A stretch of 64,000 bases of DNA. It comes from Actinoplanes auranticolor. Lineage in GTDB: Bacteria > Actinomycetota > Actinomycetes > Mycobacteriales > Micromonosporaceae. A model generated the notes under the pieces. The model was not told the origin of the DNA. It searched no databases and saw only the letters and a program-made list of their open reading frames with translations. Location: assembly GCF_018332655.1 (NCBI RefSeq), contig NZ_BOQL01000068.1, positions 1 to 64,000 on the forward strand, in the 5' to 3' direction. Positions 25,722 to 36,289 of this stretch are shown one piece after another (within the stretch, counting starts at the first letter, position 1; each line of letters begins with the position of its first letter). A program made the position numbers and the translations under genes.

Positions 25722-27428
25722 ATGGTGGCCAGGAACATGCGAAGATCCGTTGTGCCAGGAGTTGTGGTCGCGCTCACCGCGGTGTTGGTCGGAGCCGGCC
25801 CCGCCGCGGCCCGGCCGGCCGAGCCGCACGTCATCGGCCTGGATCCGGTCCTGGTCGACGATCTCGAGGCCCTGCAACAGATCTACGGCCCCGGACCCGG
25901 GATGGGCGGCGGGCTGCAAGCCCGGGCCGTGGACCCGACCGCCGACGCCCGCTGCGGCAGTGCGGCTGCCGCGCCGGTACCCGACGGTGTGCCGATCAGG
26001 GTCAGCATGCCTCCGGCGCCGACCTTCACCGTCGGCTCGATCGCCGCGGCGTCCTGGCGCAAACCACCGGTCAAGGACGTCACCTGGCGCCTGCAGTACC
26101 AGGGTCTGATGTGGATGAAGCCGCTGGCGCGGCGGGCGGCCATCGACGGCCAGCGGAAGTCACTGGCCGCGCTCGTCGACCAGGTGGTCAAGTTCCACCG
26201 CCAGAACCCGGACCCGGGCAACAACAACTACGGCTGGGACGAGGGTACGGCGCTGCGCCGCCTCGAGACCAAGAACTGCCTGTACGCCCTCACCGGGTCG
26301 ACGCGGCTGCGGGCCGGCATGACCGCCGACGCCAGAGTCCTGCTCGGATCGCGGTACTACGGTCCGCCCCGGCACCCGGTGCACAACCACGGCCTGATGG
26401 CCAACCTGGCCCTCATCCGGGCCGGCGAGCTGCTCAAGGTGCCCGCCTGGAAATCCACCGCGGCCCGCCGGATGACGAGCGAGGCGCCCAAGGCGTTCTC
26501 CCCCCGCGGCCTGTCCTACGAGCAGTCGTCGATGTACCACGGGGTCAACACCCGGCTCTGGGACAACGCGGTCACGGTACTGCGGGGAACGCCCGGGTCC
26601 GCGTCCGCAGCTGCCAAGGTCGGCGCCATCGTGGCCGAGGCCCGCATCGCCAACCATTGGCTGACCGAGCCCGACGGCAAGATCGTGCAGATCGGTGACT
26701 CGGACGAGTCGGCCGGCACCACGGCGGCCTTCACCACGCCGCGGGCGCTGCGCGACGACAAGACCGGCTGGGTGGTCGGCCGCTGGTCGTGGAGCGATCC
26801 CCGGGCCGTCTACTACACCGTCCGGTACGGGCCGGGCCGGCGCGCGCACGGCCAGCACGACCGGGCCGGTGGCGTGACCTTCAGCGCCGCGGGCGTACGG
26901 GTGCTCGTCGGTCCCGGCCGGTACAGCTACGACACCACGAGCAACTACTGGGCCTACCAGGTGTCGCCGAAGAGCCACAACGTGGCGATCCCCGACCGCG
27001 GCAAGGTGACCAACGCCGGCGGCAAGGTGACCGCGAGCGTGGTCCAGGCCGCCGCGCACAGCTGGACGGTGCAGGACACGATGTTCGGCATCCGCCACAC
27101 CCGCGGCGTCAACGTCAAACGCGACACCCGGACGATGAAGGTCAGCGACTCCTTCCCGACCAAGAAGCTGTGGCGGCAGTACTTCCACCTCGATCCCGCG
27201 TGGAAGGTGGTGTCCGCACCCCGCAACGGCACGAAGCTGGTGTTCGCGCACCCGTCCGGCCGCCGGCTCACCATCACCACGAACGGCCGGCTGTCCGGAG
27301 TCCTCCGGGGCGTCACCCGGCCGCCGCAGGGCTGGCACTTCCCGAAGCGGGGCAGCCGGGTCCCCGCGTACGAGATCGTGATCCGCTCCCACGGGCGGTC
27401 GTCGGTGACGAGCTTCGCGGTCAGCTGA
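25722..27428 (+). CDS. Secreted heparinase II/III-like (alginate-lyase-fold) protein
   Basis: 568 residues with a signal peptide (residues about 6-35, RRSVVPGVVVALTAVLVGAG...AAA). The middle region (about 130-300) is an alpha-helical toroid with the block HPVHNHGLMANLALIRAGELL (the NHG motif of heparinase II/III and PL12/15/17/21 lyases) and LSYEQSSMYHGVN. The C-terminal beta-sandwich contains YTVRYGPGRRAHGQHDRAGGVTF. This plan fits a polysaccharide lyase cleaving uronic-acid polymers by beta-elimination; the substrate cannot be read from sequence. The start could also be ATG 25737, which gives a tighter signal peptide. It is divergent from the glucoamylase gene. Confidence 0.8.
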   Translation: MVARNMRRSVVPGVVVALTAVLVGAGPAAARPAEPHVIGLDPVLVDDLEALQQIYGPGPGMGGGLQARAVDPTADARCGSAAAAPVPDGVPIRVSMPPAPTFTVGSIAAASWRKPPVKDVTWRLQYQGLMWMKPLARRAAIDGQRKSLAALVDQVVKFHRQNPDPGNNNYGWDEGTALRRLETKNCLYALTGSTRLRAGMTADARVLLGSRYYGPPRHPVHNHGLMANLALIRAGELLKVPAWKSTAARRMTSEAPKAFSPRGLSYEQSSMYHGVNTRLWDNAVTVLRGTPGSASAAAKVGAIVAEARIANHWLTEPDGKIVQIGDSDESAGTTAAFTTPRALRDDKTGWVVGRWSWSDPRAVYYTVRYGPGRRAHGQHDRAGGVTFSAAGVRVLVGPGRYSYDTTSNYWAYQVSPKSHNVAIPDRGKVTNAGGKVTASVVQAAAHSWTVQDTMFGIRHTRGVNVKRDTRTMKVSDSFPTKKLWRQYFHLDPAWKVVSAPRNGTKLVFAHPSGRRLTITTNGRLSGVLRGVTRPPQGWHFPKRGSRVPAYEIVIRSHGRSSVTSFAVS

Positions 27429-27498
27429 CCGGGCAGCACCGGCGAAAGACCGGCCGGGACGGGACCATCAGCCCTGCTGGCAAGTCGATCTTCGGACG

Positions 27499-28302
27499 AT
27501 GCTCGTGCTCATGGAAGCGGCAGGGTGGGCGGCGATACGGCCGACGAGGGCGGACGGCCGGGCCGCGCTGGTCGAATTCGGCCTGACGACGGCCTTCATG
27601 GCCACCGTCTTCACGCTCGTGCGCTGGGGGATGGGCCCGATGGCGCCGGGCGCCACGGTCACCGAACTGCGGCTTCGGGTGTTGGTCGTGTCGGCGTTGG
27701 TCGGCGTGGTCATCGTCGGGTTCGCGACCTCGCCGCCGGGACGCTTCAGTGGCGCACACATGAACCCGGCGATCACCCTGGGCCTGTTCGCGTCCGGATC
27801 CGTGCCGGCCCGGCGGGTCCCGCCCTACCTGGCGGCCCAGGGAGCCGGATCGATCGCCGCCACCGTGGTCACCAGGCTCGTCTGGGGACCCGCGGTGTCC
27901 GGTCAGCCCGTCCGGTGGGCAGTCGTGCAGCCGGGAACGGGCTGGACCGCGACGTCCGTGGCGGTCGCCGAGGCGACCACGCTGGCGGTCATCGTGGCGG
28001 TGATGTGCTGCGTGACGGCCGGCCGGGCCCATTGGCCCCTGGCCCGGATCGTGGGCGCGCTGTTCGGACTGCAGGGGGCGGCTCTCGGGACACTCACCGG
28101 GGGCTCCGCCAACCCGGCCCGGCAACTGGGCCCCGCCCTGTTCTCCGGAGAGGTCCGCCTGCTCGCCGTCTACCTGCTCGCACCGGTGGCCGGTGGTGTG
28201 CTCGCCGGCTGGACTGTGCGCGGTGTCCGGGCCGGACTCCGGACCCGGCCTCTCGTGGGCTCCTTCCCCGGCTATCCGGGCAGGCGCGGTCTCATCAGGT
28301 AG
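27499..28302 (+). CDS. Aquaporin / MIP-family channel
   Basis: 267 residues with both MIP boxes: HMNPAIT (about residue 88) and SANPARQ (about residue 207). Six hydrophobic helices surround them in the usual duplicated arrangement. It should conduct water or small neutral solutes through the membrane. It opens the stress and redox island and stands alone, 607 bases before cytochrome bd. No convincing ribosome site precedes the ATG; the Met at 27511 is an alternative. Confidence 0.88.
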   Translation: MLVLMEAAGWAAIRPTRADGRAALVEFGLTTAFMATVFTLVRWGMGPMAPGATVTELRLRVLVVSALVGVVIVGFATSPPGRFSGAHMNPAITLGLFASGSVPARRVPPYLAAQGAGSIAATVVTRLVWGPAVSGQPVRWAVVQPGTGWTATSVAVAEATTLAVIVAVMCCVTAGRAHWPLARIVGALFGLQGAALGTLTGGSANPARQLGPALFSGEVRLLAVYLLAPVAGGVLAGWTVRGVRAGLRTRPLVGSFPGYPGRRGLIR

Positions 28303-28909
28303 ACGCGTGTCGGTGAGCTGGACGTGAGCGGCCCATCGCGCCGTGACTGCGGAAAATGTGCGGCGCCCCGACCGGTACATCCATCGGGTGATCCGGCCGG
28401 GCCGCCGGTCCCTCGGCTGCGTATCCATCATGGATCTCCGTTCTGGAACGGTGTCCGCCCGATTCTGACGCGAGGTCGCGGAAAAGGTCAGGGCCGGAAG
28501 TCCGTTCCCGGGCGGGAAGCCGCGCCGGCCGGTGGCGTCATGCACGGGTGGTGAGGAGCCGTTCAGCCTTGGTCAGCCGATGCATGATCGTGCGGCGTGG
28601 CACCTGCCGGACGCCGCTGAGCCACCCGGCGTGAGCGCAAGCTGGCCGCGTCGGAGAGAGCCGCGGCGGCTGCGTACCGAAATGACGGGATACCACCCGC
28701 CCAGGTGCTGCAGGCGATCCGTGACAGTCCCCGTGGCCCCGGAGTCGACGGTTGGGGTGCGTGGTGTCACCGCACCGTGCCGGCGCGCCGCAAGCGACGG
28801 CCCGGCCGGCCCGCACGGGACGACCTGCCCGCAAGACGGGACCTTCGGCCCTGAGGTCCCGGCGCGAGTGATCCGCAGAATCGAGCGCAGCCGTGGAAAG
28901 GAACCCCTC
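28303..28909. other. Long intergenic region upstream of cydA
   Basis: I find no gene I can support here, although frames stay open because of high GC. It holds two DosR-box-like palindromes: a weak one at 28491-28504 (GGGCC-GGAA-GTCCG) and a strong one at 28838-28851. The cydA ribosome site (GGAAAGGAA) sits at its end. A frame over about 28633-28856 has coding-like composition but no start or recognisable product. Confidence 0.5.
28838..28851 (+). promoter_or_regulatory. DosR-box-like palindrome upstream of cydA
   Basis: GGGAC-CTTC-GGCCC, one mismatch from the core GGGAC-N4-GTCCC of the mycobacterial DosR box. It ends 58 bases before the cydA GTG, a distance shared with several other sites in the island. 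Confidence 0.6.
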
Positions 28910-30301
28910 GTGGACGCGCTCGATCTGGCCCGATGGCAGTTCGGCATCACCACCGTGTACCACTTCATCTTCGTGCCGATCACCATCGGGATGTCGGCGC
29001 TGGTCGCCGGGATGCAGACCGCCTGGGTACGGACCGGCAAGGAGAAGTACCTGCGTGCCACCAAGTTCTGGGGCAAGCTGTTCCTGATCAACTTCGCGAT
29101 GGGGGTGGTCACCGGCATCGTGCAGGAGTTCCAGTTCGGGATGAACTGGAGTGACTACTCGCGCTTCGTCGGGGACATCTTCGGGGCGCCGCTGGCCATC
29201 GAGGGGCTGCTCGCGTTCTTCCTGGAGTCGACGTTCCTCGGGCTGTGGATCTTCGGCTGGGACCGGTTGCCGAAGAAGCTGCATCTGGCCACGATCTGGC
29301 TGGCGTCGATCGGGACGCTGCTGTCGGCGTACTTCATCCTGGCCGCCAACTCCTGGATGCAGCACCCCGTCGGCTACGAGGTCAACGCCGAGACCGGCCG
29401 GGCCGAGCTGAACAGCATCGGGGCCGTCCTGACCAACTCCACGACGCTGGTGACCTTTCCGCACACCATCACCGCCTGCTTCCTCACCGCCGGCGCCCTG
29501 CTGCTCGCGGTCAGCGCCTGGCACCTGCGCAAGCGCAACCAGGAGGAGATCTTCCGCCCGGGTCTGCGGCTCGGCGCCTGGGTGGTGCTGATCGCCGGGA
29601 TCGGCGTGCTGATCACCGGCGACCTGCAGGCCCGGATCATGACCGAGCAGCAGCCGATGAAGATGGCCGCGGCCGAGGCGCTCTACGACACGTCGAAACC
29701 GGCGAGCTTCTCGCTGTTCACCATCGGCTCGCTCGACGGGCGCGAGGAGGTGGCCAGCGTCCGCATCCCCTCTCTGCTGTCGTTCATGGCCACCGGAAGT
29801 CCCTCCGGCGAGGTCGAGGGCATCAACGACCTGCAACAGCAGTACGCCGAGAAGTACGGCCCCGGCGACTACCGGCCGTACGTGCCCGTCACGTACTGGT
29901 CGTTCCGCCTGATGATCGGCTTCGGCGGGCTCGCCATGGCCGTGGCGCTGCTGGCGCTCTGGGCCACCCGGCGCGGCCGGACCCCGGCGAGCCGCTGGCT
30001 CTGGATCGCGGCGATCGGCACCGTCGGCATGCCGCTGCTGGCGAACTCCTTCGGCTGGATCTTCACCGAGATGGGCCGCCAGCCCTGGACCGTGTTCGGC
30101 GTGTTCAAGACCGCGGAGAGCGGCTCACCGTCGGTCAGCACCGGCGAGGCCGCCACCTCACTGATCGTGCTGACCGCCCTCTACGGCGTCCTGGCGGTCA
30201 TCGAGGTCGGCCTGTTCCTCAAGTACGCCCGCGCCGGCGCACCGGAGATCGAACCACCGATCGATGACGACGCCGACCGCCCGCTGGCCTTCGCCTACTG
30301 A
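28910..30301 (+). CDS. cydA: Cytochrome bd ubiquinol/menaquinol oxidase subunit I
   Basis: 463 residues from the GTG at 28910, preceded by AAAGGAA; the frame is open upstream but unrelated. Haem b595 ligand His18 (TTVYHFIF), the second conserved His in TFPHTITACF, the block containing the Met ligand (YWSFRLMIGFGG) and the signature GWIFTEMGRQPW are all present across about nine membrane helices. It oxidises quinol and, with CydB, reduces oxygen at high affinity, supporting respiration in microaerobic conditions. It is first in a cydABDC operon and has a DosR-like box upstream. Confidence 0.95.
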   Translation: MDALDLARWQFGITTVYHFIFVPITIGMSALVAGMQTAWVRTGKEKYLRATKFWGKLFLINFAMGVVTGIVQEFQFGMNWSDYSRFVGDIFGAPLAIEGLLAFFLESTFLGLWIFGWDRLPKKLHLATIWLASIGTLLSAYFILAANSWMQHPVGYEVNAETGRAELNSIGAVLTNSTTLVTFPHTITACFLTAGALLLAVSAWHLRKRNQEEIFRPGLRLGAWVVLIAGIGVLITGDLQARIMTEQQPMKMAAAEALYDTSKPASFSLFTIGSLDGREEVASVRIPSLLSFMATGSPSGEVEGINDLQQQYAEKYGPGDYRPYVPVTYWSFRLMIGFGGLAMAVALLALWATRRGRTPASRWLWIAAIGTVGMPLLANSFGWIFTEMGRQPWTVFGVFKTAESGSPSVSTGEAATSLIVLTALYGVLAVIEVGLFLKYARAGAPEIEPPIDDDADRPLAFAY

Positions 30302-30311
30302 AAGGGCCGAC

Positions 30312-31333
<1,022 letters not shown>

Positions 31334-31337
<4 letters not shown>

Positions 31338-32944
31338 AGCCGCTCGACCCGCGCCTGTTGAGGTACGCCCGCTCCACGCGGGCGTACCTGGTGGTCACGG
31401 TCGCCCTGGGCGTGGCCCTGGCCGGGCTGATCGTCGCCCAGGCGACCCTGCTCGCTCACGGCATCACGGCGGTGTTCCTGGACGGTGCGGACGTCGCCGA
31501 CCTGACGCCGGTGCTGGGCTGGCTGGCTGTCGTGGTGGCCGGGCGCTGCTTCGTGGCGTGGGCGCAGGAGGTCGCCGCCGCCCGGTCGGCCGCGGGCGTG
31601 AAGTCCGAACTGCGCCGTGGGCTGCTCGTCCGGCTGGCGGCGCTGGGCCCGGACCGGCCGGCCCGTACCGGGGAGGTCACCACGCTGGTGACCCGGGGGC
31701 TCGACGCGCTCGACGCCTACTTCGCGCGGTACCTGCCGCAGCTCGTGCTGGCCGCGCTGGTCCCCGCGATCGTGCTGGCCCGGCTCCTGCCGGCCGACCT
31801 CGTCGCCACCGCGACCATCGCCCTGACCCTGCCGCTGATCCCGGTCTTCATGGCGCTGATCGGCCTGCACACCGAGGCCGCGAACCGCCGTCAGTTCCGG
31901 CTGCTGACCCGGCTGTCGCACCACTTCCTCGACGTCGTCGCCGGGCTGCCGACGCTCAAGCTGTTCGGCCGGGCCCGCGCTCAGGCCGGGACGATCCGCC
32001 GGATCAGCGCCGACCAGCGCCGGTTGACCATGCGCACCCTGCGGACCGCGTTCCTGTCCTCGCTCGTGCTGGAACTGCTCGCCACTCTGTCCGTCGCGCT
32101 GGTCGCGGTCGGCATCGGGCTGCGACTGGTGTCCGGGCACCTGGACCTGACGACCGCGCTGCTCGTGCTGATCCTGGCGCCGGAGGCCTACCTGCCGCTG
32201 CGGCAGGTGGGCGCGAACTACCACGCCAGCGCCGAGGGCCTGGCCGCCGCCACGGAGGCGTTCGAGATCCTCGAGACCCCGGTCCCGGGCGCCGGTTCCA
32301 CCGTCCCGCCCACCGGCACCCTCGCGTTCGAGGACGTCGTCGTGCGTTACCCCGGGCGCGACGGTGACGCCCTGCGGCTCTCGGCGCTGATCCAGCCCGG
32401 CGAGGTCGTCGCTCTCACCGGTCCCAGCGGCTGCGGCAAATCCACCGCGCTGGGCGTGCTGCTCGGCTTCGTGCGGCCGGCCGCGGGCCGGGTCACCGTC
32501 GGCGGTGTCCCGCTGTCAGCCGTGGACCTCGATGCGTGGCGCAGCCGGATCGCCTGGGTGCCGCAGCGGCCGCACCTGTTCGCCGGGACGGTCCGTGACA
32601 ACATCACGCTCGGTGCCGACGGGGACGTGAACCGGGCCGCGCACCTGGCCGGAGTGGACACCTTCCTCGACGACTACGACACCGTGCTCGGCGACGACGG
32701 CACCGGCCTGTCCGCCGGGCAACGGCAACGGATCGCGCTGGCCCGGGCCTTCCTGCGGGACGCGCCGATCGTGCTGCTCGACGAGCCCACCGCCAATCTC
32801 GACGCCGCCACGGCTGCGGGCGTGATGGGCGCCGTCCGGGAGCTCGCGCGCGGCCGTACCGTCGTCATCGCCGCCCACCGCCCGGAGCTGATCGCCCTGG
32901 CCGACCGGGTCATCAGCCTGGCCCCGGCGGCGGTGGCGGCATGA
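31334..32944 (+). CDS. cydD: ABC exporter CydD subunit (cytochrome bd assembly)
   Basis: 536 residues: six-helix membrane domain (about 15-300) followed by an ABC ATPase domain with Walker A GPSGCGKST, signature LSAGQRQRIALARA and Walker B IVLLDEPTANLD. With CydC it forms the heterodimeric exporter of glutathione/cysteine-type thiols (and haem-linked functions) needed to assemble cytochrome bd. The GTG start overlaps the cydB stop by four bases, and its stop overlaps the cydC start. It is somewhat shorter than the E. coli protein. Confidence 0.92.
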
Positions 32945-34623
32945 ACCTGCTCGCCGTCCTGCGGCCCGCCTCGGGCCGCCTGCTGCTCGCCGTGCTGGCC
33001 GGGGTCGGCGCGGCCGGCGCGGGTATCGGGCTGATGGCCACCTCGGCCTGGCTGATCTCGCGGGCCGCGCTGCACCCGCCGGTCCTGCACCTGATGGTCG
33101 CCATCGTCGTGGTCCGCGCCTGCGGCATCGGCCGCGGCGCCCTGCGCTACCTCGAACGTCTCGTCGGCCACGACGCGGCCTTCCGGATCCTGGGCGAGCT
33201 ACGGGTACGAGTGTTCACCCGCCTGGAGAAGCTCGCACCGGCCGGGCTGGCCGACTTCCGCCGCGCCGACCTGGTGCAGCGCCTCGTCACCGACGTCGAC
33301 GCCGTGCTGGACCTGGTGACCAGGGTGCTGCTGCCCTACGCCGTCGCCGGGCTGGTCGGCGTCGGCGCCGTCGCCCTGGTCGGCACGCTGCTGCCGGTCG
33401 CGGGGCTGACCCTGGCGGCGGCCCTGGTCCTGACCGGGATCGTCGTGCCGATGCTGCAGTCGGCCGCCGCCCGCCGGGCCGACGGCCGGCTCGCCCCGCT
33501 GCGCGGCGAGCTCGCCACGGCCACCGTCGGCCTGCTGCACGGCCTGCCCGACCTGACCGCGTACGGGTCGGTGCCGCGCCAGCTGGCCCGTCTCGACGAG
33601 GTGGACGCCCGGTTGCGCCGCGCCGAGCAGCGTTCCGCCACCGCCACCGGAATCTCCGCCGCGGTCACCGCCCTGAGCACCGGCCTGTGCCTGCTCGTCG
33701 GGCTCGCCGCGGGTGCCGTGGCCGTCCGCGGGGGTCAGCTGTCCGGCGAACTGCTCGCGGTTGTCGTGCTGACGCCGCTGGCCGTCTTCGAGACCGCGGG
33801 CGCGCTGCCCCTGGCCGCGCAGCGCTGGGCCGGAGCACGGGCCGCCCTGGGCCGGCTCGCCGAGATCTTCACGGCCCCCGTACCGGTGACGACCGTGAGC
33901 GACCCGGACGAGCTGCCCGCCGGTCCGCACACGCTGCGCCTGGAGCACGTGACCGCGGGCTGGGCGCCGGGACACACCGCCCTGCGGGACGTGGACCTCA
34001 CGCTCGCGCCGGGTAGCCGGGTCGCGCTGGTGGGACCGAGCGGGTCGGGCAAGTCCACGGTGGCGGCGCTGCTGGTGCGCTTCCTCGACCCGAGGTCCGG
34101 CCGGGTGACCCTGGACGGGATCGACCTGCGGACCCTCGCGCCGGAGCGGGTCCGCCAGGTGGTCGGTTACCTGAGCGAGGACGCGTACCTGTTCGACACG
34201 ACGATCGGCGAGAACCTGCGCATCGCCGACCGTCAGGCGTCCACGGACGACCTGCGTGCCGCGCTCCGGGCCGCTCGCCTGCTGGACTGGGTGGTCTCTC
34301 TGCCGGACGGACTCGACACGCTGGTCGGCGAGCACGGCCTGGCGTTGTCCGGGGGCCAGCGGCGGCGGCTCGCCCTGGCCCGCGCGCTGCTCGCGGACAC
34401 CCCGGTGCTGATCCTGGACGAGCCCACCGAACACCTCGACGACGAGACGGCGGTGGCCCTGACCCGCGACCTGCTCGCGGCCGCCGGTGATCGCACGGTC
34501 CTGCTCATCACCCACCGCACGGACGACCTGGCGGTGGTCGACGAGGTGATCACGCTGGCCGCGGGACGGGTACGGGAACCCGCCGGGGAACTGGTGCCGG
34601 CGGTTCCGTCAGGCGTGTCCTGA
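32941..34623 (+). CDS. cydC: ABC exporter CydC subunit (cytochrome bd assembly)
   Basis: 560 residues with a membrane domain (about 15-290) and an ATPase domain: Walker A GPSGSGKST, signature LSGGQRRRLALARA and Walker B VLILDEPTEHLD. The N-terminal block LMATSAWLISRAALHPPVLHL is typical of CydC. It partners CydD. The ATG overlaps the cydD stop. Its last 15 bases overlap the 3' end of a convergent gene on the other strand, so the two transcription units meet tail to tail. Confidence 0.92.
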   Translation: MNLLAVLRPASGRLLLAVLAGVGAAGAGIGLMATSAWLISRAALHPPVLHLMVAIVVVRACGIGRGALRYLERLVGHDAAFRILGELRVRVFTRLEKLAPAGLADFRRADLVQRLVTDVDAVLDLVTRVLLPYAVAGLVGVGAVALVGTLLPVAGLTLAAALVLTGIVVPMLQSAAARRADGRLAPLRGELATATVGLLHGLPDLTAYGSVPRQLARLDEVDARLRRAEQRSATATGISAAVTALSTGLCLLVGLAAGAVAVRGGQLSGELLAVVVLTPLAVFETAGALPLAAQRWAGARAALGRLAEIFTAPVPVTTVSDPDELPAGPHTLRLEHVTAGWAPGHTALRDVDLTLAPGSRVALVGPSGSGKSTVAALLVRFLDPRSGRVTLDGIDLRTLAPERVRQVVGYLSEDAYLFDTTIGENLRIADRQASTDDLRAALRAARLLDWVVSLPDGLDTLVGEHGLALSGGQRRRLALARALLADTPVLILDEPTEHLDDETAVALTRDLLAAAGDRTVLLITHRTDDLAVVDEVITLAAGRVREPAGELVPAVPSGVS

Positions 34624-35055
34624 CACCGATCGGCCGACGGCTCCGGCCGCCGACACCGCCTGCACGAGCATGGCGATCCCGGTGCCGGCGATCGCGAAGA
34701 CCAGGACGGTACGGGCGATCAGCGTCCACTCGTGCCCGTCGAATGCGAACGGGAACACCGCCCAGACCCGGAACAGGACGACGAGGCTGATGCTGTTCGT
34801 GACGAGATCCCCCAGAGCCTTCCACCGGGGCGGGTCGTAGAGCACGTACAGCAGGTTCGCCACGATCCCCGCGGCCAGCGACAGGTTGAGAACGACCAGC
34901 ACCCGGGTGGTGTCCTCGGTCAGGAACGGCACTGCGCGCCAGCCGGGACGGACGTTCACCAGATAGAGCAGCACCGTGTTCAGCACGGCCGCGACCGTGT
35001 AGCCGAAGGAGCGAGCCGCCCGGGACGGCCGGTTGCGTGCGGATTTGGTGATCAT
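34609..35055 (-). CDS. Small four-helix membrane protein of unknown function
   Basis: 148 residues with four hydrophobic helices (about 18-36, 48-70, 80-102 and 110-135). The second and third helices are linked by YDPPRWKALGDLVTNS. I do not recognise a named family. The ATG overlaps the preceding 212-residue gene's stop by four bases, so the two are translationally coupled and probably work together. The gene is the last of a minus-strand operon that begins with an aldolase remnant carrying DosR-like boxes, so control by hypoxia is likely but inferred. Confidence 0.7.
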   Translation of the reverse strand: MITKSARNRPSRAARSFGYTVAAVLNTVLLYLVNVRPGWRAVPFLTEDTTRVLVVLNLSLAAGIVANLLYVLYDPPRWKALGDLVTNSISLVVLFRVWAVFPFAFDGHEWTLIARTVLVFAIAGTGIAMLVQAVSAAGAVGRSVSGHA

Positions 35056-35690
35056 GATGGCCTCCCGTCAAGGTGCGGCGCGGCGGTGCGCCGCGCCGTG
35101 AGGGTCTGCCGGGCGGCCAGGGCCAGGCCGGCTCGCCAGCCGGGAAGGCGGCCACCAGCCGGTGGCCGGATACCGGTCATGTCGTGCCCGCTCCGGGCCA
35201 GCAGCCAGGCGACGAGTGAGTTGGAGTTCCACATCTCACCGGTGCCGAGTTCGTCGCGTCCCCAGGTGGCGAGCGGCGCCTGCGGCACGAGATCGAGAAG
35301 GTGCCGTGCGCGGCCGATATCGTCGCCCGCCCGGTAGGGGCTGCCCACAGCCGCGGCGGCGTCGGGGATGACCCCGCCGCGCCACCGACGGATCTCGTAC
35401 CGGAACGCGGTGAACCGGCCCAGCCAGGGCAGACCCACCGGGCCTTCCCGGACCACCCCGCGTCCGGTGGCGTGGGTCGCCCAGACCGGCGCCATCTCGA
35501 TGACGTAGCGGTCGGCGTCGACGAGGACCTCGAGGGCGCAGTGGTAGAGGCCGGCAGCCGGTCGATGCTCGCGCCGCGCCGCCAGTGCCTCGTAGAGCCG
35601 GCCGTTCCAGCGCACCACGTGCCCGCCGGCGCCGAGGGGCAGCCAGTACACCGACACCTCGGCGGCCTGCGTGCCCGGCTCGATGGTCAT
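35052..35690 (-). CDS. Conserved-looking hypothetical protein, 212 residues
   Basis: The ATG at 35690 is preceded by AAGGAG at ideal spacing, which fixes the start although the frame is open upstream. The protein has no membrane helix or signal peptide. Distinct blocks are VVRWNGRLYEALAARREH, LYHCALEVLVDADRYVIEMAPVW, and GEMWNSNSLVAWLLARSGHDM, the last resembling the NxN-helix of papain-like folds but without a cysteine, so no activity can be claimed. Overlaps the downstream membrane-protein gene by four bases. Function unknown. Confidence 0.7.
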   Translation of the reverse strand: MTIEPGTQAAEVSVYWLPLGAGGHVVRWNGRLYEALAARREHRPAAGLYHCALEVLVDADRYVIEMAPVWATHATGRGVVREGPVGLPWLGRFTAFRYEIRRWRGGVIPDAAAAVGSPYRAGDDIGRARHLLDLVPQAPLATWGRDELGTGEMWNSNSLVAWLLARSGHDMTGIRPPAGGRLPGWRAGLALAARQTLTARRTAAPHLDGRPS

Positions 35691-35710
35691 GGCCGTCTCC
35701 TTGATCCTCG

Positions 35711-36045
35711 GTGGACATCGTGCCCTCGGAGGACTCAGGCCGATCGCAGCACGCTGAGTCCGGAATGTGTGGTCTCCTGCCACGCCGATGGTGCCGTGGC
35801 GGTCGATGCCGGTGACATGGAACGCGATGTCCCCGACGGGTTCAGGGAAGAGCGTGGTCTGCCCGTTGCGCCAGCGGAACGGCACGGCGATGCCCTGCGG
35901 ATCCGCCCACCTGGAACCGGCGACGTCACCGCGGTCGATGAGGCCCGCTGCTTCGAGTTCGGTTCCGCTGCTCGGCCGGATGCGGCTGACGGATCCGTGG
36001 CGCCACAGGAACAGACCACCGTCCCAGAAGCTGCCGAGCCCAGCC
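35711..36045 (-). pseudogene. Unrecognised coding remnant fused to the flavodoxin remnant
   Basis: In the same frame as the 212-residue gene but upstream of its ribosome site, about 110 codons have strong GC3 bias and protein-like composition (blocks FWDGGLFLWRHGS, RWADPQGIAVPFRWRNG and FPEPVGDIAFHVTGID). They have no start codon or ribosome site of their own and abut the broken flavodoxin in a different frame. I read this as the tail of a gene whose 5' part was lost. I cannot name the family. Confidence 0.4.
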
Positions 36046-36277
36046 GGCGCAGGCGCCGCTGGATCCGGTGCGCCGCGGAACCCGTCAGGAAGGCTTTGTG
36101 GATTCTGGTGTCGAACGCGGCAGCGGGCATCCCCGGCAGCAACGGGGAGGTGTCGCGTGGCATGGTGCTGATGTCGGCGAGGGTGACGTCGAGCTGCTCA
36201 GCGAGCCCGCCGGCGATCGCCCGGGCGATCTTCTCGGTGTTGCCGACCATCGATTCATAGACGAGCAGCGCCTTCAT
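35735..36277 (-). pseudogene. Flavodoxin remnant with internal deletion and frame loss
   Basis: The ATG at 36277 has a GAGGAGG ribosome site. The N-terminus (KALLVYESMVGNTEKIARAIAGGLAEQLDVTLADIS) is a good FMN phosphate-binding loop and first helix of a flavodoxin. It jumps at once to TMPRDTSPLLPGMPAAAFDTR, then IHKAFLTGSAAHRIQRRLRRLG, which is flavodoxin C-terminal sequence; the central roughly 50-70 residues with the FMN isoalloxazine loops are missing. After RRLRRLG the frame becomes low-quality and runs over the unrelated remnant at 35711-36045. Unlikely to bind FMN. It follows the aldolase remnant by 12 bases. Confidence 0.65.
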
Positions 36278-36289
36278 GACGGCCTCCTC

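Noticed and set aside
28633..28856. Coding-like frame upstream of cydA
   Set aside because: No start codon or ribosome site and no recognisable product; the frame follows directly after a stop. It could be a remnant, but the evidence is too thin.
30264..30311. Upstream start for cydB
   Set aside because: It lies inside the cydA coding region, adds non-homologous residues and lacks a ribosome site; the ATG at 30312 gives the canonical CydB N-terminus.
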